Assembly (NCBI RefSeq): GCF_900142385.1
Contig: NZ_FRAQ01000001.1
Coordinates: 992,001-1,056,000, forward strand
Reading direction: 5' to 3'
DNA: 64,000 nucleotides
DNA from: Marinobacter antarcticus
Lineage (GTDB): Bacteria; Pseudomonadota; Gammaproteobacteria; Pseudomonadales; Oleiphilaceae
Part shown: positions 17,173 to 29,011 of the stretch, one piece after another
Position numbering within the stretch: position 1 is the first letter of the stretch
How the letters are laid out: every line of letters begins with the position of its first letter
The notes under the pieces: generated by a model
Databases searched by the model: none
What the model was told of the DNA's origin: nothing
The model's input: only the letters and a program-made list of their open reading frames with translations
Position numbers and translations under genes: made by a program

Positions 17173-17991
17173 TCAGTTCTCGGGAAAAAACAATTCCTGC
17201 AACTTCTCCCCCGGGCTGGCCGCTCGCATGAAGGATTCGCCCACCAGAAATCCGTAGATGCCCCGGCCGGTCATGGCTTCCACGTCGGCACGGGTCATGA
17301 TGCCGCTTTCGGTGATTGCCATGCGCTCTGGGCCTATGCGCTGGTGCAGGTTGAAGGTGGTTTCCAGAGATACGTCGAAGCTGTGCAGGTCGCGGTTGTT
17401 GATGCCGATCAGCGGTGTGGTCAGCGTCAGTGCGTCGTCCATTTCTTCGCTGTTGTGCACTTCGACCAGTACGTCCAACCCAATTTCGTGGGCTATGCCT
17501 TCGAGTTCCTGCATCTGGTCTCTGGTAAGGCAGGCGGCGATCAGGAGTATGCAGTCGGCACCGATGGTGCGGGCTTCGTAGACCTGATAGGGCGCTACCA
17601 TGAAGTCTTTGCGGATAACCGGCAGGCTGCAGGCGTTGCGGGCAGCGATCAGGTAGTCTTCGTGGCCCTGGAAGAAGTCGTGGTCAGTAAGTACTGACAA
17701 GCAGGCGGCGCCACCTTTTTCGTAGCTTTCGGCGATCTCGGCGGGTTCAAACGGGTCGCGGAGTATGCCTTTGCTGGGTGAGGCTTTTTTGATCTCGGCG
17801 ATGACTGCGGGCGTGCCGGCTTCGATGCGCTGGTGCAGGGCATTGGTAAAGCCGCGAGTGCCCGGCTGGTCGCCGGCGCGGGCTTTGAGATCCTCGAGGC
17901 TTGCGGTGCGCTTGCGGGCCTCGATTTCTTCCCATTTCCTGTCGACGATTTTGCGCAGGATGGTTGGGGTTTTGTCGCTGTGCTTGTTCAT
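17173..17991 (-). CDS. trpC: Indole-3-glycerol phosphate synthase
   Basis: Fourth enzyme activity of tryptophan synthesis, ring closure of CdRP to indole-3-glycerol phosphate, in a 272-residue TIM barrel. Catalytic and substrate-binding motifs are visible: [69 protein letters not shown] and ITESGI. Single-function, without the fused TrpF of enterics. The ATG at 17991 ([17 protein letters not shown]) matches the usual N-terminus; a longer reading to 18078 would overlap trpD and is rejected. Last gene of trpEGDC. Confidence 0.95.
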   Translation of the reverse strand: MNKHSDKTPTILRKIVDRKWEEIEARKRTASLEDLKARAGDQPGTRGFTNALHQRIEAGTPAVIAEIKKASPSKGILRDPFEPAEIAESYEKGGAACLSVLTDHDFFQGHEDYLIAARNACSLPVIRKDFMVAPYQVYEARTIGADCILLIAACLTRDQMQELEGIAHEIGLDVLVEVHNSEEMDDALTLTTPLIGINNRDLHSFDVSLETTFNLHQRIGPERMAITESGIMTRADVEAMTGRGIYGFLVGESFMRAASPGEKLQELFFPEN

Positions 17992-18007
17992 TTGAGTTGT
18001 CCCTGGC

Positions 18008-19036
18008 TCAGAAGCAATGTGAAAAATCCGCCAGTTCCGCCAGTTTGCCTGCCGCCAGCCCTGAGCCCATGGCATCAAGAGCCATTTCCACGCCCACTTT
18101 AGCTGTTGGAGCCAGGCCGGCTATATAGATGGCCGCGCCGGCATTAAGGGCGATCAAGTCCCGGGCTTTTTCGGCCATTTCGTCATGACCGCGGCCAAAG
18201 GCAGCTTTGATCAGATTCAGGGATTCTTCGGCAGTATCAACTGACAGGCCGACAAGGCTCTGGCTTTTGATGCCCAGGTCTTCCGGAGTGATGTCGTATT
18301 CGATGATCTGGCCGTTTTTCAGTTCAGCCACGTGGGTGGCGCTGGCCAGGCTGATTTCGTCGAGGCCATCTTTTGAGGCCACTACCATAATGTGTTCGGA
18401 GCCAAGTTTTTGCAGCACTTCGGCCATGGGTCGGCACAGAGCTTTGCTGAACACGCCCAGCAGCTGGCGTTTGACGCCTGCCGGGTTGGTCATCGGGCCG
18501 AGGATGTTGAACAGGGTACGGCAACCCATTTCCTTACGCGGGCCAACGGCATGTTTCATGGCGCCGTGATGGGCTGGGGCGAACATGAAGCCGACGCCAA
18601 TCTGCTCTACGCAGCGGGCGACCTGTTCCGGCGAGAGGTTCAGGTTGATTCCCGCCTGTTCGATCAGGTCGGCGCTGCCGCTTTTGGAGGAGACGGCACG
18701 GTTACCGTGTTTGGCGACAAAGCCGCCGGCGGCTGCGACAACGAAAGCCGAGGCAGAAGATACGTTGAACAGGTTGGAGCCGTCTCCGCCTGTACCTACT
18801 ATGTCTACCAGAGGTTCTGCATTGACGGTTACTCCGGAGACCAGTTCGCGCATGACTTCCACCGCGCCGGTAATTTCGTCGACGGTTTCGCTTTTGATGC
18901 GCAAGCCCATCAGCAGAGCGCCGATCTGGGCGTCGGTAGCTTCGCCGTTCATCACGATGCGCATCACCTGTTTCATTTCGTCCCGGGACATATCGAGGTT
19001 TTCGGCCACCCGGCTCAGTGCGTCTTTCATGTTCAT
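18008..19036 (-). CDS. trpD: Anthranilate phosphoribosyltransferase
   Basis: Joins anthranilate to PRPP. 342 residues with the PRPP-binding glycine loop [45 protein letters not shown], and the anthranilate-site segment [36 protein letters not shown]. It lies 14 bases after trpG and 16 before trpC on the same strand, so it is cotranscribed. Confidence 0.96.
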   Translation of the reverse strand: MNMKDALSRVAENLDMSRDEMKQVMRIVMNGEATDAQIGALLMGLRIKSETVDEITGAVEVMRELVSGVTVNAEPLVDIVGTGGDGSNLFNVSSASAFVVAAAGGFVAKHGNRAVSSKSGSADLIEQAGINLNLSPEQVARCVEQIGVGFMFAPAHHGAMKHAVGPRKEMGCRTLFNILGPMTNPAGVKRQLLGVFSKALCRPMAEVLQKLGSEHIMVVASKDGLDEISLASATHVAELKNGQIIEYDITPEDLGIKSQSLVGLSVDTAEESLNLIKAAFGRGHDEMAEKARDLIALNAGAAIYIAGLAPTAKVGVEMALDAMGSGLAAGKLAELADFSHCF

Positions 19037-19050
19037 TGGATTTGCCTTTT

Positions 19051-19632
19051 TTATTGGGTTCGCAGGAAGTTGCGCAGCAGTTCGTGGCCCTGTTCGCTCA
19101 TGATTGATTCCGGGTGAAACTGCACCCCTTCGATGGCCAGGGTTTTGTGGCGCACGCCCATAATTTCTTCCACGCTACCGTCACTGTTGCGAGTCCAGGC
19201 GGTCATTTCGAGGCATTCCGGCAGGCTGGCCTGTTCAATCACCAGGCTGTGATAGCGGGTGGCCTGCAATGGGTTGTTGAGGCCGCGGAACACGCCAGTG
19301 CTCTGGTGATAAACCGGTGACACTTTACCGTGCATCACACGCCCGGCGCGGATGATGTTGCCGCCGAACACCTGGCCGATGGCCTGGTGGCCGAGGCAGA
19401 TGCCGAGTATGGGGATCTTGCCGGCAAAATGACGGATAACCTCCATGGAAACCCCGGCCTCATTTGGGGTGCATGGCCCGGGAGAAATCACCAACCGTTC
19501 GGGGTTCAGGGCTTCGATCTGCTCCACGGTGATTTCGTCGTTGCGGTGCACTTGCACATTAGCGCCCAGCTCCGCGAGATACTGCACCACGTTGTAGGTG
19601 AAGGAATCGTAGTTGTCGATCATTAATAGCAT
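19051..19632 (-). CDS. trpG: Anthranilate synthase glutamine amidotransferase subunit
   Basis: Class I glutamine amidotransferase, 193 residues, delivering ammonia to TrpE. The oxyanion strand is [10 protein letters not shown], the nucleophile elbow is [15 protein letters not shown] (Cys at about 79) and the catalytic His-Glu pair lies in [14 protein letters not shown]. In pseudomonads such a subunit may also serve aminodeoxychorismate synthase; its place directly behind trpE supports the tryptophan role. It starts 15 bases after trpE. Confidence 0.95.
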   Translation of the reverse strand: MLLMIDNYDSFTYNVVQYLAELGANVQVHRNDEITVEQIEALNPERLVISPGPCTPNEAGVSMEVIRHFAGKIPILGICLGHQAIGQVFGGNIIRAGRVMHGKVSPVYHQSTGVFRGLNNPLQATRYHSLVIEQASLPECLEMTAWTRNSDGSVEEIMGVRHKTLAIEGVQFHPESIMSEQGHELLRNFLRTQ

Positions 19633-19647
19633 GATGTTTCCCTCGCC

Positions 19648-21135
19648 TCAGTGGTCAAAATCGTTGTAGGTCATGGCCACCGCGCGGAAGATGGCGCGGC
19701 CCTTGTTCATGGTTTCTTTCCACTCAAGGCGAGGCACCGAGTCGGCAACGATGCCGGCGCCGGCCTGTATATGCAGGGTTTTGTCCTTGATCACGGCGGT
19801 GCGGATGGCAATGGCCGTGTCCATATTGCCGTTGAACGAGAGATAGCCTACAGCGCCGCCGTACACGCCACGTTTTACCGGCTCCAGTTCGTCAATGATT
19901 TCCATGGCCCGGGTTTTCGGGGCGCCGCTCAGAGTGCCGGCAGGCAAGGTGGCCTTGAGCACATCGAGGCAGCTGGTGCCGTCTTTGACCTGGCCGGTCA
20001 CGTTGGACACGATATGCATCACGTGGGAGTAGCGTTCTACCGCCATTCTTTCGGTCAGCCGCACGGTGCCGGTTTCCGAAACGCGGCCGGCGTCGTTGCG
20101 GCCCAGGTCAATCAGCATCAGGTGTTCGGCGATTTCTTTCGGGTCGGCCAGCAGTTCGGCTTCCAGAGCGCGATCTTCTGCGTCAGTGGCGCCGCGTTTG
20201 CGGGTGCCGGCGATGGGGCGCACTGTGACTTCGCGATCTTCCATGCGGGCCAGGATTTCCGGTGACGAGCCGACAATGTGAAAGTCGTCCAGATCCAGGA
20301 AATACATGTATGGCGAGGGGTTCAGTACCCGCAGCGAGCGGTACAGGTTCAGCGGCGGCGCTTCAAACGGAATCGACATGCGCTGGGAAATGACAGTTTG
20401 CATCACATCGCCATCCAGCACGTAGTCTTTGATTTTGTTGACCGCTGCCTCGAACTTTTCCTGGCTGAAGCCGGAAACAAACTCGCTTTCATCCACGGTT
20501 TTTCCGCGCAGGTGCGCTGGTGTTTTCGGGGCGTTAGCGGTTTGCCGGTGCAGTTTTTGTTCGAGTTCGTCGAGTCTCAGTTGAGCCTGCTCGAAACCGC
20601 CTTCATCGGCCGGATCTACGTGAACGATCAGGTGCAGCTTGCCGCGCAGGTTGTCGAACACAACCAGTTCGTTGGACACCATCAGGAGTATGTCGGGTGT
20701 GCCGATGCGATCCGGGGGGCAACTGGTTGCAAGTCGCTTCTCGATATAGCGCACGGTGTCGTAGCCGAAATAGCCCACCAGGCCGCCGTTGAAACGGGGC
20801 AGTTCCTCCAGGTCGGGGGCATTGAAGCGTTCCTGGTAGCTGGCAACGAACGCCAGCGGATCATCTACTTCTGCGCTCTCTATCAACTCGCCCAAGCGGC
20901 GGATTTCAACGCGGTGGTTGAAGACCTTCAACACTTCCTGGCTGGGCAGGCCAATGATGGAATAACGGCCCCATTTTTCGCCACCCTGTACCGATTCAAA
21001 CAGGTAAGAGTAAGGCCCGCTGGCGAGCTTGAGATAGGTGCTGAGAGGGGTGTCCATGTCTGCAAGCACTTCGCGGTACACGGGGATACGATTGAAGCCA
21101 GCCTGTGCCAGCTTGTGGAATTGTTCGGAGGTCAT
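19648..21135 (-). CDS. trpE: Anthranilate synthase component I
   Basis: Converts chorismate to anthranilate with ammonia from TrpG. 495 residues. The N-terminal region holds [18 protein letters not shown], the position of the LLES tryptophan-feedback motif; the C-terminal chorismate-binding domain has [44 protein letters not shown] and [17 protein letters not shown]. The ATG at 21135 ([10 protein letters not shown]) is chosen because CAGGAAA stands about eight bases before it; an upstream ATG at 21177 lacks such a site. The upstream region carries a Trp-rich leader peptide, so expression is probably attenuated. Confidence 0.96.
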   Translation of the reverse strand: MTSEQFHKLAQAGFNRIPVYREVLADMDTPLSTYLKLASGPYSYLFESVQGGEKWGRYSIIGLPSQEVLKVFNHRVEIRRLGELIESAEVDDPLAFVASYQERFNAPDLEELPRFNGGLVGYFGYDTVRYIEKRLATSCPPDRIGTPDILLMVSNELVVFDNLRGKLHLIVHVDPADEGGFEQAQLRLDELEQKLHRQTANAPKTPAHLRGKTVDESEFVSGFSQEKFEAAVNKIKDYVLDGDVMQTVISQRMSIPFEAPPLNLYRSLRVLNPSPYMYFLDLDDFHIVGSSPEILARMEDREVTVRPIAGTRKRGATDAEDRALEAELLADPKEIAEHLMLIDLGRNDAGRVSETGTVRLTERMAVERYSHVMHIVSNVTGQVKDGTSCLDVLKATLPAGTLSGAPKTRAMEIIDELEPVKRGVYGGAVGYLSFNGNMDTAIAIRTAVIKDKTLHIQAGAGIVADSVPRLEWKETMNKGRAIFRAVAMTYNDFDH

Positions 21136-21381
21136 GGTCGGGTTTCCTGAAATCTGATCTGCGTTCGGGCAGGCCATGGCGATGCTGGCAGGGCCTGTCG
21201 GGTGGTGGCATCAAACGGGCAGGTGCTCGCTATCCACCAGGCTGAGTGTTTTCAGCCGGTACGCCATCGCCACCATCGCGTTACGCGGGTTGTGAGGAAG
21301 CCTCCCGCTGTAGTCAGATTCAGTCCCTGCACGGCAGGAATCTCCCAAAATGAAAAGATTAAAAGTCCAAGACCTGTGAGG
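21136..21381 (-). promoter_or_regulatory. trpE leader/attenuator region
   Basis: This 246-base leader contains the trp leader peptide. The Trp-codon segment itself (TGGTGGC on the minus strand, about 21268-21274) can pair with GCCACCA (complement of 21203-21209), and so can CTGGTGG at 21233-21239 located between them. These two mutually exclusive pairings are what ribosome stalling at Trp codons would switch. No stem with a T-run is seen before trpE, so the output may be Rho-dependent or act on translation rather than an intrinsic terminator. The pairings were found by eye, not folded. Confidence 0.6.
21252..21332 (-). CDS. trpL: trp leader peptide, GTG start
   Basis: A 26-codon ORF starting GTG at 21332 and ending TGA at 21252-21254, too short for ordinary gene calling. 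Its C-terminal part reads TRWWRWRTG, three Trp codons within four positions, the hallmark of a tryptophan attenuator. GGGAG stands nine bases before the GTG, a good ribosome binding site. It lies 116 bases upstream of trpE in the same direction. Family knowledge: trp leader peptides with tandem Trp control trpE in enterics and Pseudomonas. The call rests on composition, position and the ribosome binding site. Confidence 0.8.
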   Translation of the reverse strand: MQGLNLTTAGGFLTTRVTRWWRWRTG

Positions 21382-22071
21382 TTACAAAAGCTCGCTCAGG
21401 GAATCAACCACAGCGTCTGCTCCCAGTGTTTGCACTGAACGCCCAAAGTTGTAGCCATAAGTGACAGCCACACAGGGAATGCCCGCGGCCTGAGCGGCAC
21501 TGACGTCCGCTGCGGAGTCACCGACCATCACGGTAGTGCCTCGGCTGCCCTTAAGCGCCTCCATGGCATGGAGCAGCGGCGCGGAATCCGGTTTTTTCGT
21601 GTTCAGCGTGTCGCCACCAACAATCAGCTGGAAATGATGTTCAAGCCCCATCTGCTCAAGCAGAGGCCCCACAAATTGTTCCGGTTTGTTGGTCACGATG
21701 GCCATGCGGCAACCACGTTCGTTCAATGCTTCAAGACAGGCTTCAACGCCGGCATAGACCGTTGAGTGCTGGCCATTGAGCTGTTGATAATTTTGGTAAA
21801 AGAGCTTCAGGGCATCATCGAACAGGGCTTCGTCACTAATATTTGCTGGCTCCCAGTCGGCCTTGCCGGCCAGCGCTCGCCGTATCAGTATCGGGGAACC
21901 ATGGCCGACCCATTGGCGCACCTGTTCAATGCCGGCCGGTTTGCGGCCCAGTTGTTCAAGGGTGCGGTCAACCGCGGCGGCAAGATCCGGCGCGCTGTCT
22001 ACCAGGGTGCCATCAAGATCGAACAGGGCAACCCCTGGCCAGTGTTCGTTGAACAGGCCGGCCAGGCTCAT
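21382..22071 (-). CDS. gph: Phosphoglycolate phosphatase
   Basis: HAD-superfamily phosphatase, 229 residues, that removes 2-phosphoglycolate. HAD motif I is [14 protein letters not shown], motif II is AIVTNKP, motif III includes the Lys in [15 protein letters not shown] and motif IV is [18 protein letters not shown] helical cap domain lies between motifs I and II. Its start overlaps the rpe stop by four bases, as in many gammaproteobacteria where rpe-gph-trpE are clustered. Confidence 0.93.
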   Translation of the reverse strand: MSLAGLFNEHWPGVALFDLDGTLVDSAPDLAAAVDRTLEQLGRKPAGIEQVRQWVGHGSPILIRRALAGKADWEPANISDEALFDDALKLFYQNYQQLNGQHSTVYAGVEACLEALNERGCRMAIVTNKPEQFVGPLLEQMGLEHHFQLIVGGDTLNTKKPDSAPLLHAMEALKGSRGTTVMVGDSAADVSAAQAAGIPCVAVTYGYNFGRSVQTLGADAVVDSLSELL

Positions 22072-22769
22072 AGGCCTGGCACTTTTTGGCCCAGTGCCGT
22101 GCGGGCGTGTTCCAGCTCCAGACGCATGGCGTCGATGGTGGCTTTATAATCGTCTGTGTTGAAAATAGCCGAGCCCGCAACAAAGGTATCCGCGCCGGCT
22201 TCGGCAATTTCACGAATGTTGTCGGTTTTTACACCACCGTCGATTTCCAGCCGGATGTTGTAGTTGCTGGCGTCGATGCGTTTGCGGGCTTCCCGCAGCT
22301 TGTCCAGAGTGCCGGGAATGAACTTCTGGCCCCCGAAGCCGGGGTTAACCGACATCATCAGCACCATATCAAGCTTATCCATCACGTAATCCATGTGGTG
22401 CAGCGGTGTGGCCGGGTTGAACACCAGGCCGGCTTTGCAGCCACCCTCGCGAATCAGCTGCAGGGAGCGGTCGATATGCCGGGATGCCTCCGGATGGAAG
22501 GTGATGTAGCTGGCGCCGGCGTCAATGAACATGCGAATCAGGTCGTCGACCGGCGATACCATCAGGTGCACGTCGATGGGAGCGGTAACGCCGTGCTTGC
22601 GCAGCGCTTCACAAACCATCGGCCCGATGGTCAGGTTGGGCACATAATGGTTGTCCATAACGTCGAAATGCACCACGTCTGCGCCGGCGGTCAGGACGTT
22701 ATCCACTTCTTCACCCAGGCGGGCAAAATCGGCGGACAGAATGGATGGGGCAATCAGGTAAGGGTTCAT
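22068..22769 (-). CDS. rpe: Ribulose-phosphate 3-epimerase
   Basis: Interconverts ribulose 5-phosphate and xylulose 5-phosphate. 233-residue TIM barrel starting [21 protein letters not shown]; metal-binding and catalytic positions are seen in [38 protein letters not shown] and LEIDGGV. A longer reading to 22787 adds six residues not expected in the family. Followed by gph with a four-base overlap. Confidence 0.95.
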   Translation of the reverse strand: MNPYLIAPSILSADFARLGEEVDNVLTAGADVVHFDVMDNHYVPNLTIGPMVCEALRKHGVTAPIDVHLMVSPVDDLIRMFIDAGASYITFHPEASRHIDRSLQLIREGGCKAGLVFNPATPLHHMDYVMDKLDMVLMMSVNPGFGGQKFIPGTLDKLREARKRIDASNYNIRLEIDGGVKTDNIREIAEAGADTFVAGSAIFNTDDYKATIDAMRLELEHARTALGQKVPGL

Positions 22770-22859
22770 CACAGTTCTCGCAAACAATTGGCAGCCATTG
22801 ATAATAATGACAGTCTAACAGCTCAAGAGAGATTTTTCGTAGCCAGAGGAGCAGGAACT

Positions 22860-23786
22860 GTGCGCCGATTCAGAACAATAAGCCGACGCGGGTATGGCAG
22901 GAGGATATACGGTTGCCTGCTGGCTATTATGCTGGCAGGCAGCGGCCTGCCAGCATGCGCTCAGGGAAAAGAGTCGCTGGCCGGAGAAATGCAGGGCGTG
23001 GTGTCGTCCGGACTGGGTGAATGGGGTCTGAGCCAGAGATTTCCGGGCGCCGCACTTTGGCTCGATCTTGAGGACGGCGCCCGCACACTGGCGCTTTTCT
23101 GGCCCGAGACTGAAATTCCTGCAAGAGGTGCTCTGATCATTCTGGCTGATGAAGGCGAGAACGCGGAATCGGGGCTGGCGGGAACTCTGGCCCGGGAGCT
23201 GGCGCGCCGGAAATTTGCGGTGCTTACTCTCGGTCTTGAGGCGCCGGGGGCTGCTCTTGAACAGATTCTGGAGCGCCCGCACCCGGCGCCTGAGGCAGAA
23301 TCTGAAGAGCAGAGCCCGGGCCCCACCAGCCCGGCCACGATCGATGTAATTGGGTCGGAAGCGGCAAGTGAGCTGGAAGCAGCCTATCGGGCGCGCATAC
23401 TCGAGGAATTTGTGGCGGGAACTGCGGAACTCAAGAAGCTTGAATACAAGCTCCTAGCCGTGGTCGGTATAGGGCGGGGCAGCAATCATGTTGTGCCCTA
23501 CGCGGCGGAACTGGAAACACCTTCAGCCCTGATCTGGGTCGGCCCGAAGTTCTATCCTCGCGATGCCCGCCGGTTGACATCGGCACTGGAGAAGGCATCT
23601 GTACCGCGCATTCTGGAGCTTTCATCATCCGGTGAGGGCGGGCAGCGCACGGCCGGCCTGAAGCGAGCCAGAGTGGAAGGTTTCAGCCTTCAGCCTGTGG
23701 GGGCGGGCACTGCGTTTTTGCCGCGAGACGGAAAGGCTCTTGCGGGCAGGATATCGGCCTGGCTCAAATCTGATAGCCGCCAATAA
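22860..23786 (+). CDS. DUF3530-family secreted protein
   Basis: A 308-residue protein of the DUF3530 family, function unknown, with an alpha/beta-hydrolase-like layout. A signal sequence is visible (RRIYGCLLAIMLAGSGLPACA). Hydrolase-like stretches are GALIILADEGENAESG and LLAVVGIGRGSNHVVPYA; the usual GxSxG nucleophile reads GIGRGS, so Ser is absent at that place and ordinary esterase activity is doubtful. The start is GTG at 22860, supported by GAGGAG with eight-base spacing. The same frame stays open far upstream, antisense to rpe, but that part is not coding. Convergent with the J-domain gene, four bases apart. Confidence 0.75.
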   Translation: MRRFRTISRRGYGRRIYGCLLAIMLAGSGLPACAQGKESLAGEMQGVVSSGLGEWGLSQRFPGAALWLDLEDGARTLALFWPETEIPARGALIILADEGENAESGLAGTLARELARRKFAVLTLGLEAPGAALEQILERPHPAPEAESEEQSPGPTSPATIDVIGSEAASELEAAYRARILEEFVAGTAELKKLEYKLLAVVGIGRGSNHVVPYAAELETPSALIWVGPKFYPRDARRLTSALEKASVPRILELSSSGEGGQRTAGLKRARVEGFSLQPVGAGTAFLPRDGKALAGRISAWLKSDSRQ

Positions 23787-23789
23787 CGG

Positions 23790-24539
23790 CTAGTGATGTC
23801 GTCGGATCAGTTCCCAGGCCTGCTGGTAACGTAGCAGCCTCTCTTTGGCCAGTGCGCGCTCGGCTGCGCTCAGCTCCTGCTGCGCCAGCTTGTCCGGGTG
23901 GCACTCGGAGACTTTTTTTCGGTATGCGCGCTTGATTGTCGCCACCGGATCCCGTCGGGTGACCCCAAGCAGGGCGCATGCCTGCTCGAGATTTACCGGC
24001 TTTGAAGGCGCATCGCTGATGTCGCCCCACATCCGGGTGGCGTAGCTGTCGAAGATGTCTTCGCTGATGGTGACCGGCATGCCAATCTGGTCAACGGTAT
24101 CCTCGCAGCGGTAGCGGCGGGGCTTGCCTGGCCGGCCCCCGAGTTGAGCCGCGTGGCAAAGGCAGATGGCTATTTTCAGGGCCGGGGCAGGCCAGATGCG
24201 GTGGCTGAGTTTTAATGTAAGCCCGCTGAGCGGCGGAAGTGTTTCTGATGCTTTGCCTTTCTGGAAACTGCTGATGGCTTTGCGTCTCTGCCGTTTTGAT
24301 AGCCCCAGCGAAGCGATAAGGTTTTCTGCAAAACGAATGTCCTGCTCCGAAACCCGCCCATCCGCTTTAGCGATATAACCCAGAAAGAAAAATAGTGGGC
24401 GCCGGCACCACCGGGGCAGGCTGGTCTCGCCGATGAGTTTATGCGCCTGATGGCCGGAGGCAGAGAGCTTATGCAGCAGGCCGGAAAATACGGCTTCCAT
24501 TCGCGGCGGCAGGGCTGGTTGTGCGGGACGGGTCGCCAT
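23790..24539 (-). CDS. DjlA-like cochaperone: TerB-like plus C-terminal J domain
   Basis: A 249-residue protein. Residues about 45-110 resemble the helical TerB-like domain of DjlA (FFFLGYIAKADGRVSEQDIRFAENLIASLGLS). The last 70 residues are a J domain with the invariant HPD in KKVSECHPDKLAQQ, which would stimulate an Hsp70 ATPase. There is no N-terminal membrane anchor, unlike E. coli DjlA. The ATG at 24539 has AGGAGC upstream, inside the end of murU, so the two are probably cotranscribed. Confidence 0.82.
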   Translation of the reverse strand: MATRPAQPALPPRMEAVFSGLLHKLSASGHQAHKLIGETSLPRWCRRPLFFFLGYIAKADGRVSEQDIRFAENLIASLGLSKRQRRKAISSFQKGKASETLPPLSGLTLKLSHRIWPAPALKIAICLCHAAQLGGRPGKPRRYRCEDTVDQIGMPVTISEDIFDSYATRMWGDISDAPSKPVNLEQACALLGVTRRDPVATIKRAYRKKVSECHPDKLAQQELSAAERALAKERLLRYQQAWELIRRHH

Positions 24540-24543
24540 TGCA

Positions 24544-26294
<1,751 letters not shown>

Positions 26295-26572
26295 AGCTCG
26301 GGCTGTTATCCTGAAGTAATGAGTGCATTGAGAGCAAAAGTGAGTGAGCCTTGAATGGCATCCACATCAGGGGCTTTTTCAGAGACTCCTTGGCAAGGAG
26401 TATAAAGAGGGTAAAACGGTTTTGCAGCGGAGTTTCGCTTATCAGGCTCCGTTTCCGTTAACAAGCCTCAGGGGCATGTGTAAACTAGGGCGCAATTGTT
26501 TGTGTATTCGTGCCCCGTTGCGCTATCCACACCCCTTCACGCACCCGGAACAGGAACCTTGCTACCGTGCCA
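26295..26572. promoter_or_regulatory. Divergent region between amgK and lptD
   Basis: This 278-base gap holds the promoters of amgK-murU and of the lptD-surA operon. Two small hairpins are visible: ACTCCT-tggca-AGGAGT (26385-26401) and CGGAG/CTCCG arms at about 26428-26451. No clear sigma-70 promoter can be assigned by eye. Confidence 0.4.
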
Positions 26573-28951
26573 ATGTCTGACAGCTATCTGCGAGCGCAGA
26601 AAGGCAGGTTGCAGCGCCGGTTCGCGAGCCTGCTTGCCGTATTTGCCCTGATGTCAGTGGCCGGCTTTTCTGCTGCTGAGGAAGCGCCATCTGCTGCCGA
26701 GCTGGACTGGCGCCTGAAAAGCGACCTCCCGGATTCTGTCCGGAACTCGCTGCCGGCGTTCTGCGCGGGCGGGTATCTGCCATCAGGTGCCGGAGATGAT
26801 GGCGCGGGTGTTTTTGGCGAAGGAACTGGCGGGGCTGCTCCCTTGCAGGCCAGTGGCCTGAACGGCCGCTACGAAATTGACCGGGAGCTATACCTTGAGG
26901 GTGATGTCCGCCTGCGCCAGGGTAGCTTTCAGGTGACCGGCTCTGAGGCTCGTTACAGTCAGAATATCGGCCAGGTATCGATTCAGGGCCCTCTGGTCAG
27001 CCGCGGTAACGGATTTCTGCTGACCGGGGAGCGCGCCGAGTACAGCGTGGACTCGGGGCGTTTGGATATCAACACCGCTACCTTCCTGCTGCATGGCCCG
27101 GAAATGCGCGGGCGTGCCGGAAGCCTCTCCCGGGTGGATGACTCCAGAGTAGAGATTCGTGACGGCATGCTCACCACCTGTGGTCCGCAACAGAACGACT
27201 GGGCGCTTGTTGCTTCTGATATCGAGCTGAACCAGGCGAAAGGCTTCGGAACCGCAAAGCATGTTCGCCTGGAGGTTCTGGATGTTCCGGTGTTTTACTG
27301 GCCCTATGCCAGCTTTCCCCTTGACGACCGCCGCAAAAGTGGTTTTCTGTATCCGCAGTTTGGTTCTTCCAGCGCCGGCAGTGGTGGATTTCTGGCGGTA
27401 CCCTATTACCTGAACCTGGCTCCACATTACGATGCCACGCTCACGCCCCAATACATTCATGGGCGTGGTCTGTTTAACGAGGCAGAAGGCCGGTACCTCA
27501 GCCGTTTTGGTCAGACGACGTTGCAGTTGGGCTACATAGATAACGATTCAGCATACGCAGACGAGAACCCCGGTGAATCTGGTCAGCGTTGGGCGCTGGA
27601 TGCCTCCACCCGTGCGGCGCTTGGCAGTGGTTGGAACGGCTACGGCGATTTTTCCGTGGTCAGTGACGCGGACTACCTTGGTGATCTGAACCGCAGCCTG
27701 GAAATCAATCAGGCCACGCACCTGCAGCGCAAAGGCGGCATACGCTATCACGGCCCGAACCAGTACTTCGATATGTACCTCAATGACTACCAGACCGTCA
27801 CTGACCGGATTGCACAGGCAGACAGACCCTATGCTCAGTTGCCGGAAATTATTTATGCCGGAACCGCCGAGGCGGGCTGGTTTGAGGCCGGGCTGGAGAG
27901 TCAATACAGCTGGTTTTACCGTGATAACGACTCGCTGACCGGGCTCGACAAGGCTAATGGCCAACGCTTTCGTGCCCGCCCCGAGTTGGCTCTGCCAATG
28001 CGCGCACTCTGGGGCTTCAGTCGCCCGTCATTCAGTCTGGACTACACCCGTTACGAGCTGGAAGACTATAGCGCCGGGAGTGGAGGGTTTGATCGTACGG
28101 TTCCCGTGGTGGAATGGGATAACGGCCTGTATTTTGATCGCCGGTCGAGTCTGTTTGATTTACCCTACAATCAGACATTGGAACCCCGGCTCTATTACGC
28201 TTGGGCCGACGCTGAGGCAGACCAGAACGATATTCCGGCATTTGACACAGCCTTGCAGAGCTTCAGTTTTGGGCAGTTGTTCCAGCCCGACCGCTTTGTC
28301 GGGGGCGACCGGGTCGGTAATACCAACCAGTTGACGGTGGCCCTGACCAGTCGATTCAATGATCTCGTTACCGGTGCCGAGAGAGCCCGTTTCAGTATTG
28401 GCCAGATTCAGTATTTCGAGGATCGCGAGGTGACGCTGTTCGGTGAAGGCGCGAGCAATCGCAGTCGATCGCCACTGGCTGGTGAGGTAGTGCTTAACCC
28501 GCTACAGAATCTGCAAATCCGGTCTTCCGGGCTCTGGGATCCGGACACCGGCGATACCGAAGAGGGTCGCAGTCAACTGATTTTCCACTCGCAGGACTAT
28601 CGGTATCTGGCCAGCGTTGGTCATACTTACAGCAAGGACGAGCTGGAACAGTCGGATATTGCGGCGGTTATACCGGCAACAGACCGTGTTAGTCTGATAG
28701 GCCGCTGGGTGTACGATTCGGATCTGGATCGCACCGTAGGCTCCCTTGCCGGGATTGAGTACAACAATTGCTGCTGGAGCGTTCAGGTGGTTCATCAGAA
28801 CTATCTGACTGACGATGAGGAGCTGGACAGCCGTATCCTGTTTCAGATTCAGCTCAAAGGCCTGGGCGGCAGCGGAGGGGCTTCGACGTCGATCTCCGAG
28901 GCCATTTACGGTTTCGATGAGCGCGAGCGGCGCCGTTTTGGTACCCCCTGA
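26573..28951 (+). CDS. lptD: LPS-assembly outer-membrane protein
   Basis: LptD inserts lipopolysaccharide into the outer leaflet with LptE. 792 residues from the ATG at 26573; a GTG at 26510 would give an odd 21-residue extension. Signal peptide ends FSAAEE. The N-terminal beta-jellyroll (about 100-230) carries LYLEGDVRLRQGSFQVTGSEARYSQN, followed by a large beta-barrel. Four cysteines needed for the disulfide switch are present: one near the N-terminus (PAFCAGG), one in TTCGPQ and the adjacent pair in NNCCWS. Heads lptD-surA-pdxA-rsmA-apaH. Confidence 0.96.
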   Translation: MSDSYLRAQKGRLQRRFASLLAVFALMSVAGFSAAEEAPSAAELDWRLKSDLPDSVRNSLPAFCAGGYLPSGAGDDGAGVFGEGTGGAAPLQASGLNGRYEIDRELYLEGDVRLRQGSFQVTGSEARYSQNIGQVSIQGPLVSRGNGFLLTGERAEYSVDSGRLDINTATFLLHGPEMRGRAGSLSRVDDSRVEIRDGMLTTCGPQQNDWALVASDIELNQAKGFGTAKHVRLEVLDVPVFYWPYASFPLDDRRKSGFLYPQFGSSSAGSGGFLAVPYYLNLAPHYDATLTPQYIHGRGLFNEAEGRYLSRFGQTTLQLGYIDNDSAYADENPGESGQRWALDASTRAALGSGWNGYGDFSVVSDADYLGDLNRSLEINQATHLQRKGGIRYHGPNQYFDMYLNDYQTVTDRIAQADRPYAQLPEIIYAGTAEAGWFEAGLESQYSWFYRDNDSLTGLDKANGQRFRARPELALPMRALWGFSRPSFSLDYTRYELEDYSAGSGGFDRTVPVVEWDNGLYFDRRSSLFDLPYNQTLEPRLYYAWADAEADQNDIPAFDTALQSFSFGQLFQPDRFVGGDRVGNTNQLTVALTSRFNDLVTGAERARFSIGQIQYFEDREVTLFGEGASNRSRSPLAGEVVLNPLQNLQIRSSGLWDPDTGDTEEGRSQLIFHSQDYRYLASVGHTYSKDELEQSDIAAVIPATDRVSLIGRWVYDSDLDRTVGSLAGIEYNNCCWSVQVVHQNYLTDDEELDSRILFQIQLKGLGGSGGASTSISEAIYGFDERERRRFGTP

Positions 28952-29011
28952 CGACAGCCGTGCCATTCCGGTACGCTATCCGCAGGCTTATATCTTCATT
29001 AAGAGGTGATT

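Noticed and set aside
20278..21150. A 290-codon plus-strand frame
   Set aside because: Antisense to trpE; no domain and no ribosome binding site.
22086..22859. Long plus-strand reading frame upstream of and continuous with the DUF3530 gene
   Set aside because: It is antisense to rpe along its length, has no ribosome binding site, and the DUF3530 gene has its own GTG with a good site at 22860.
26549..26580. GGAACCT, 16 bases, TCTGA, a sigma-E-like promoter before lptD
   Set aside because: It matches sigma-E hexamers by eye, but the start of transcription would fall downstream of the ATG at 26573, so it cannot make full-length lptD mRNA.
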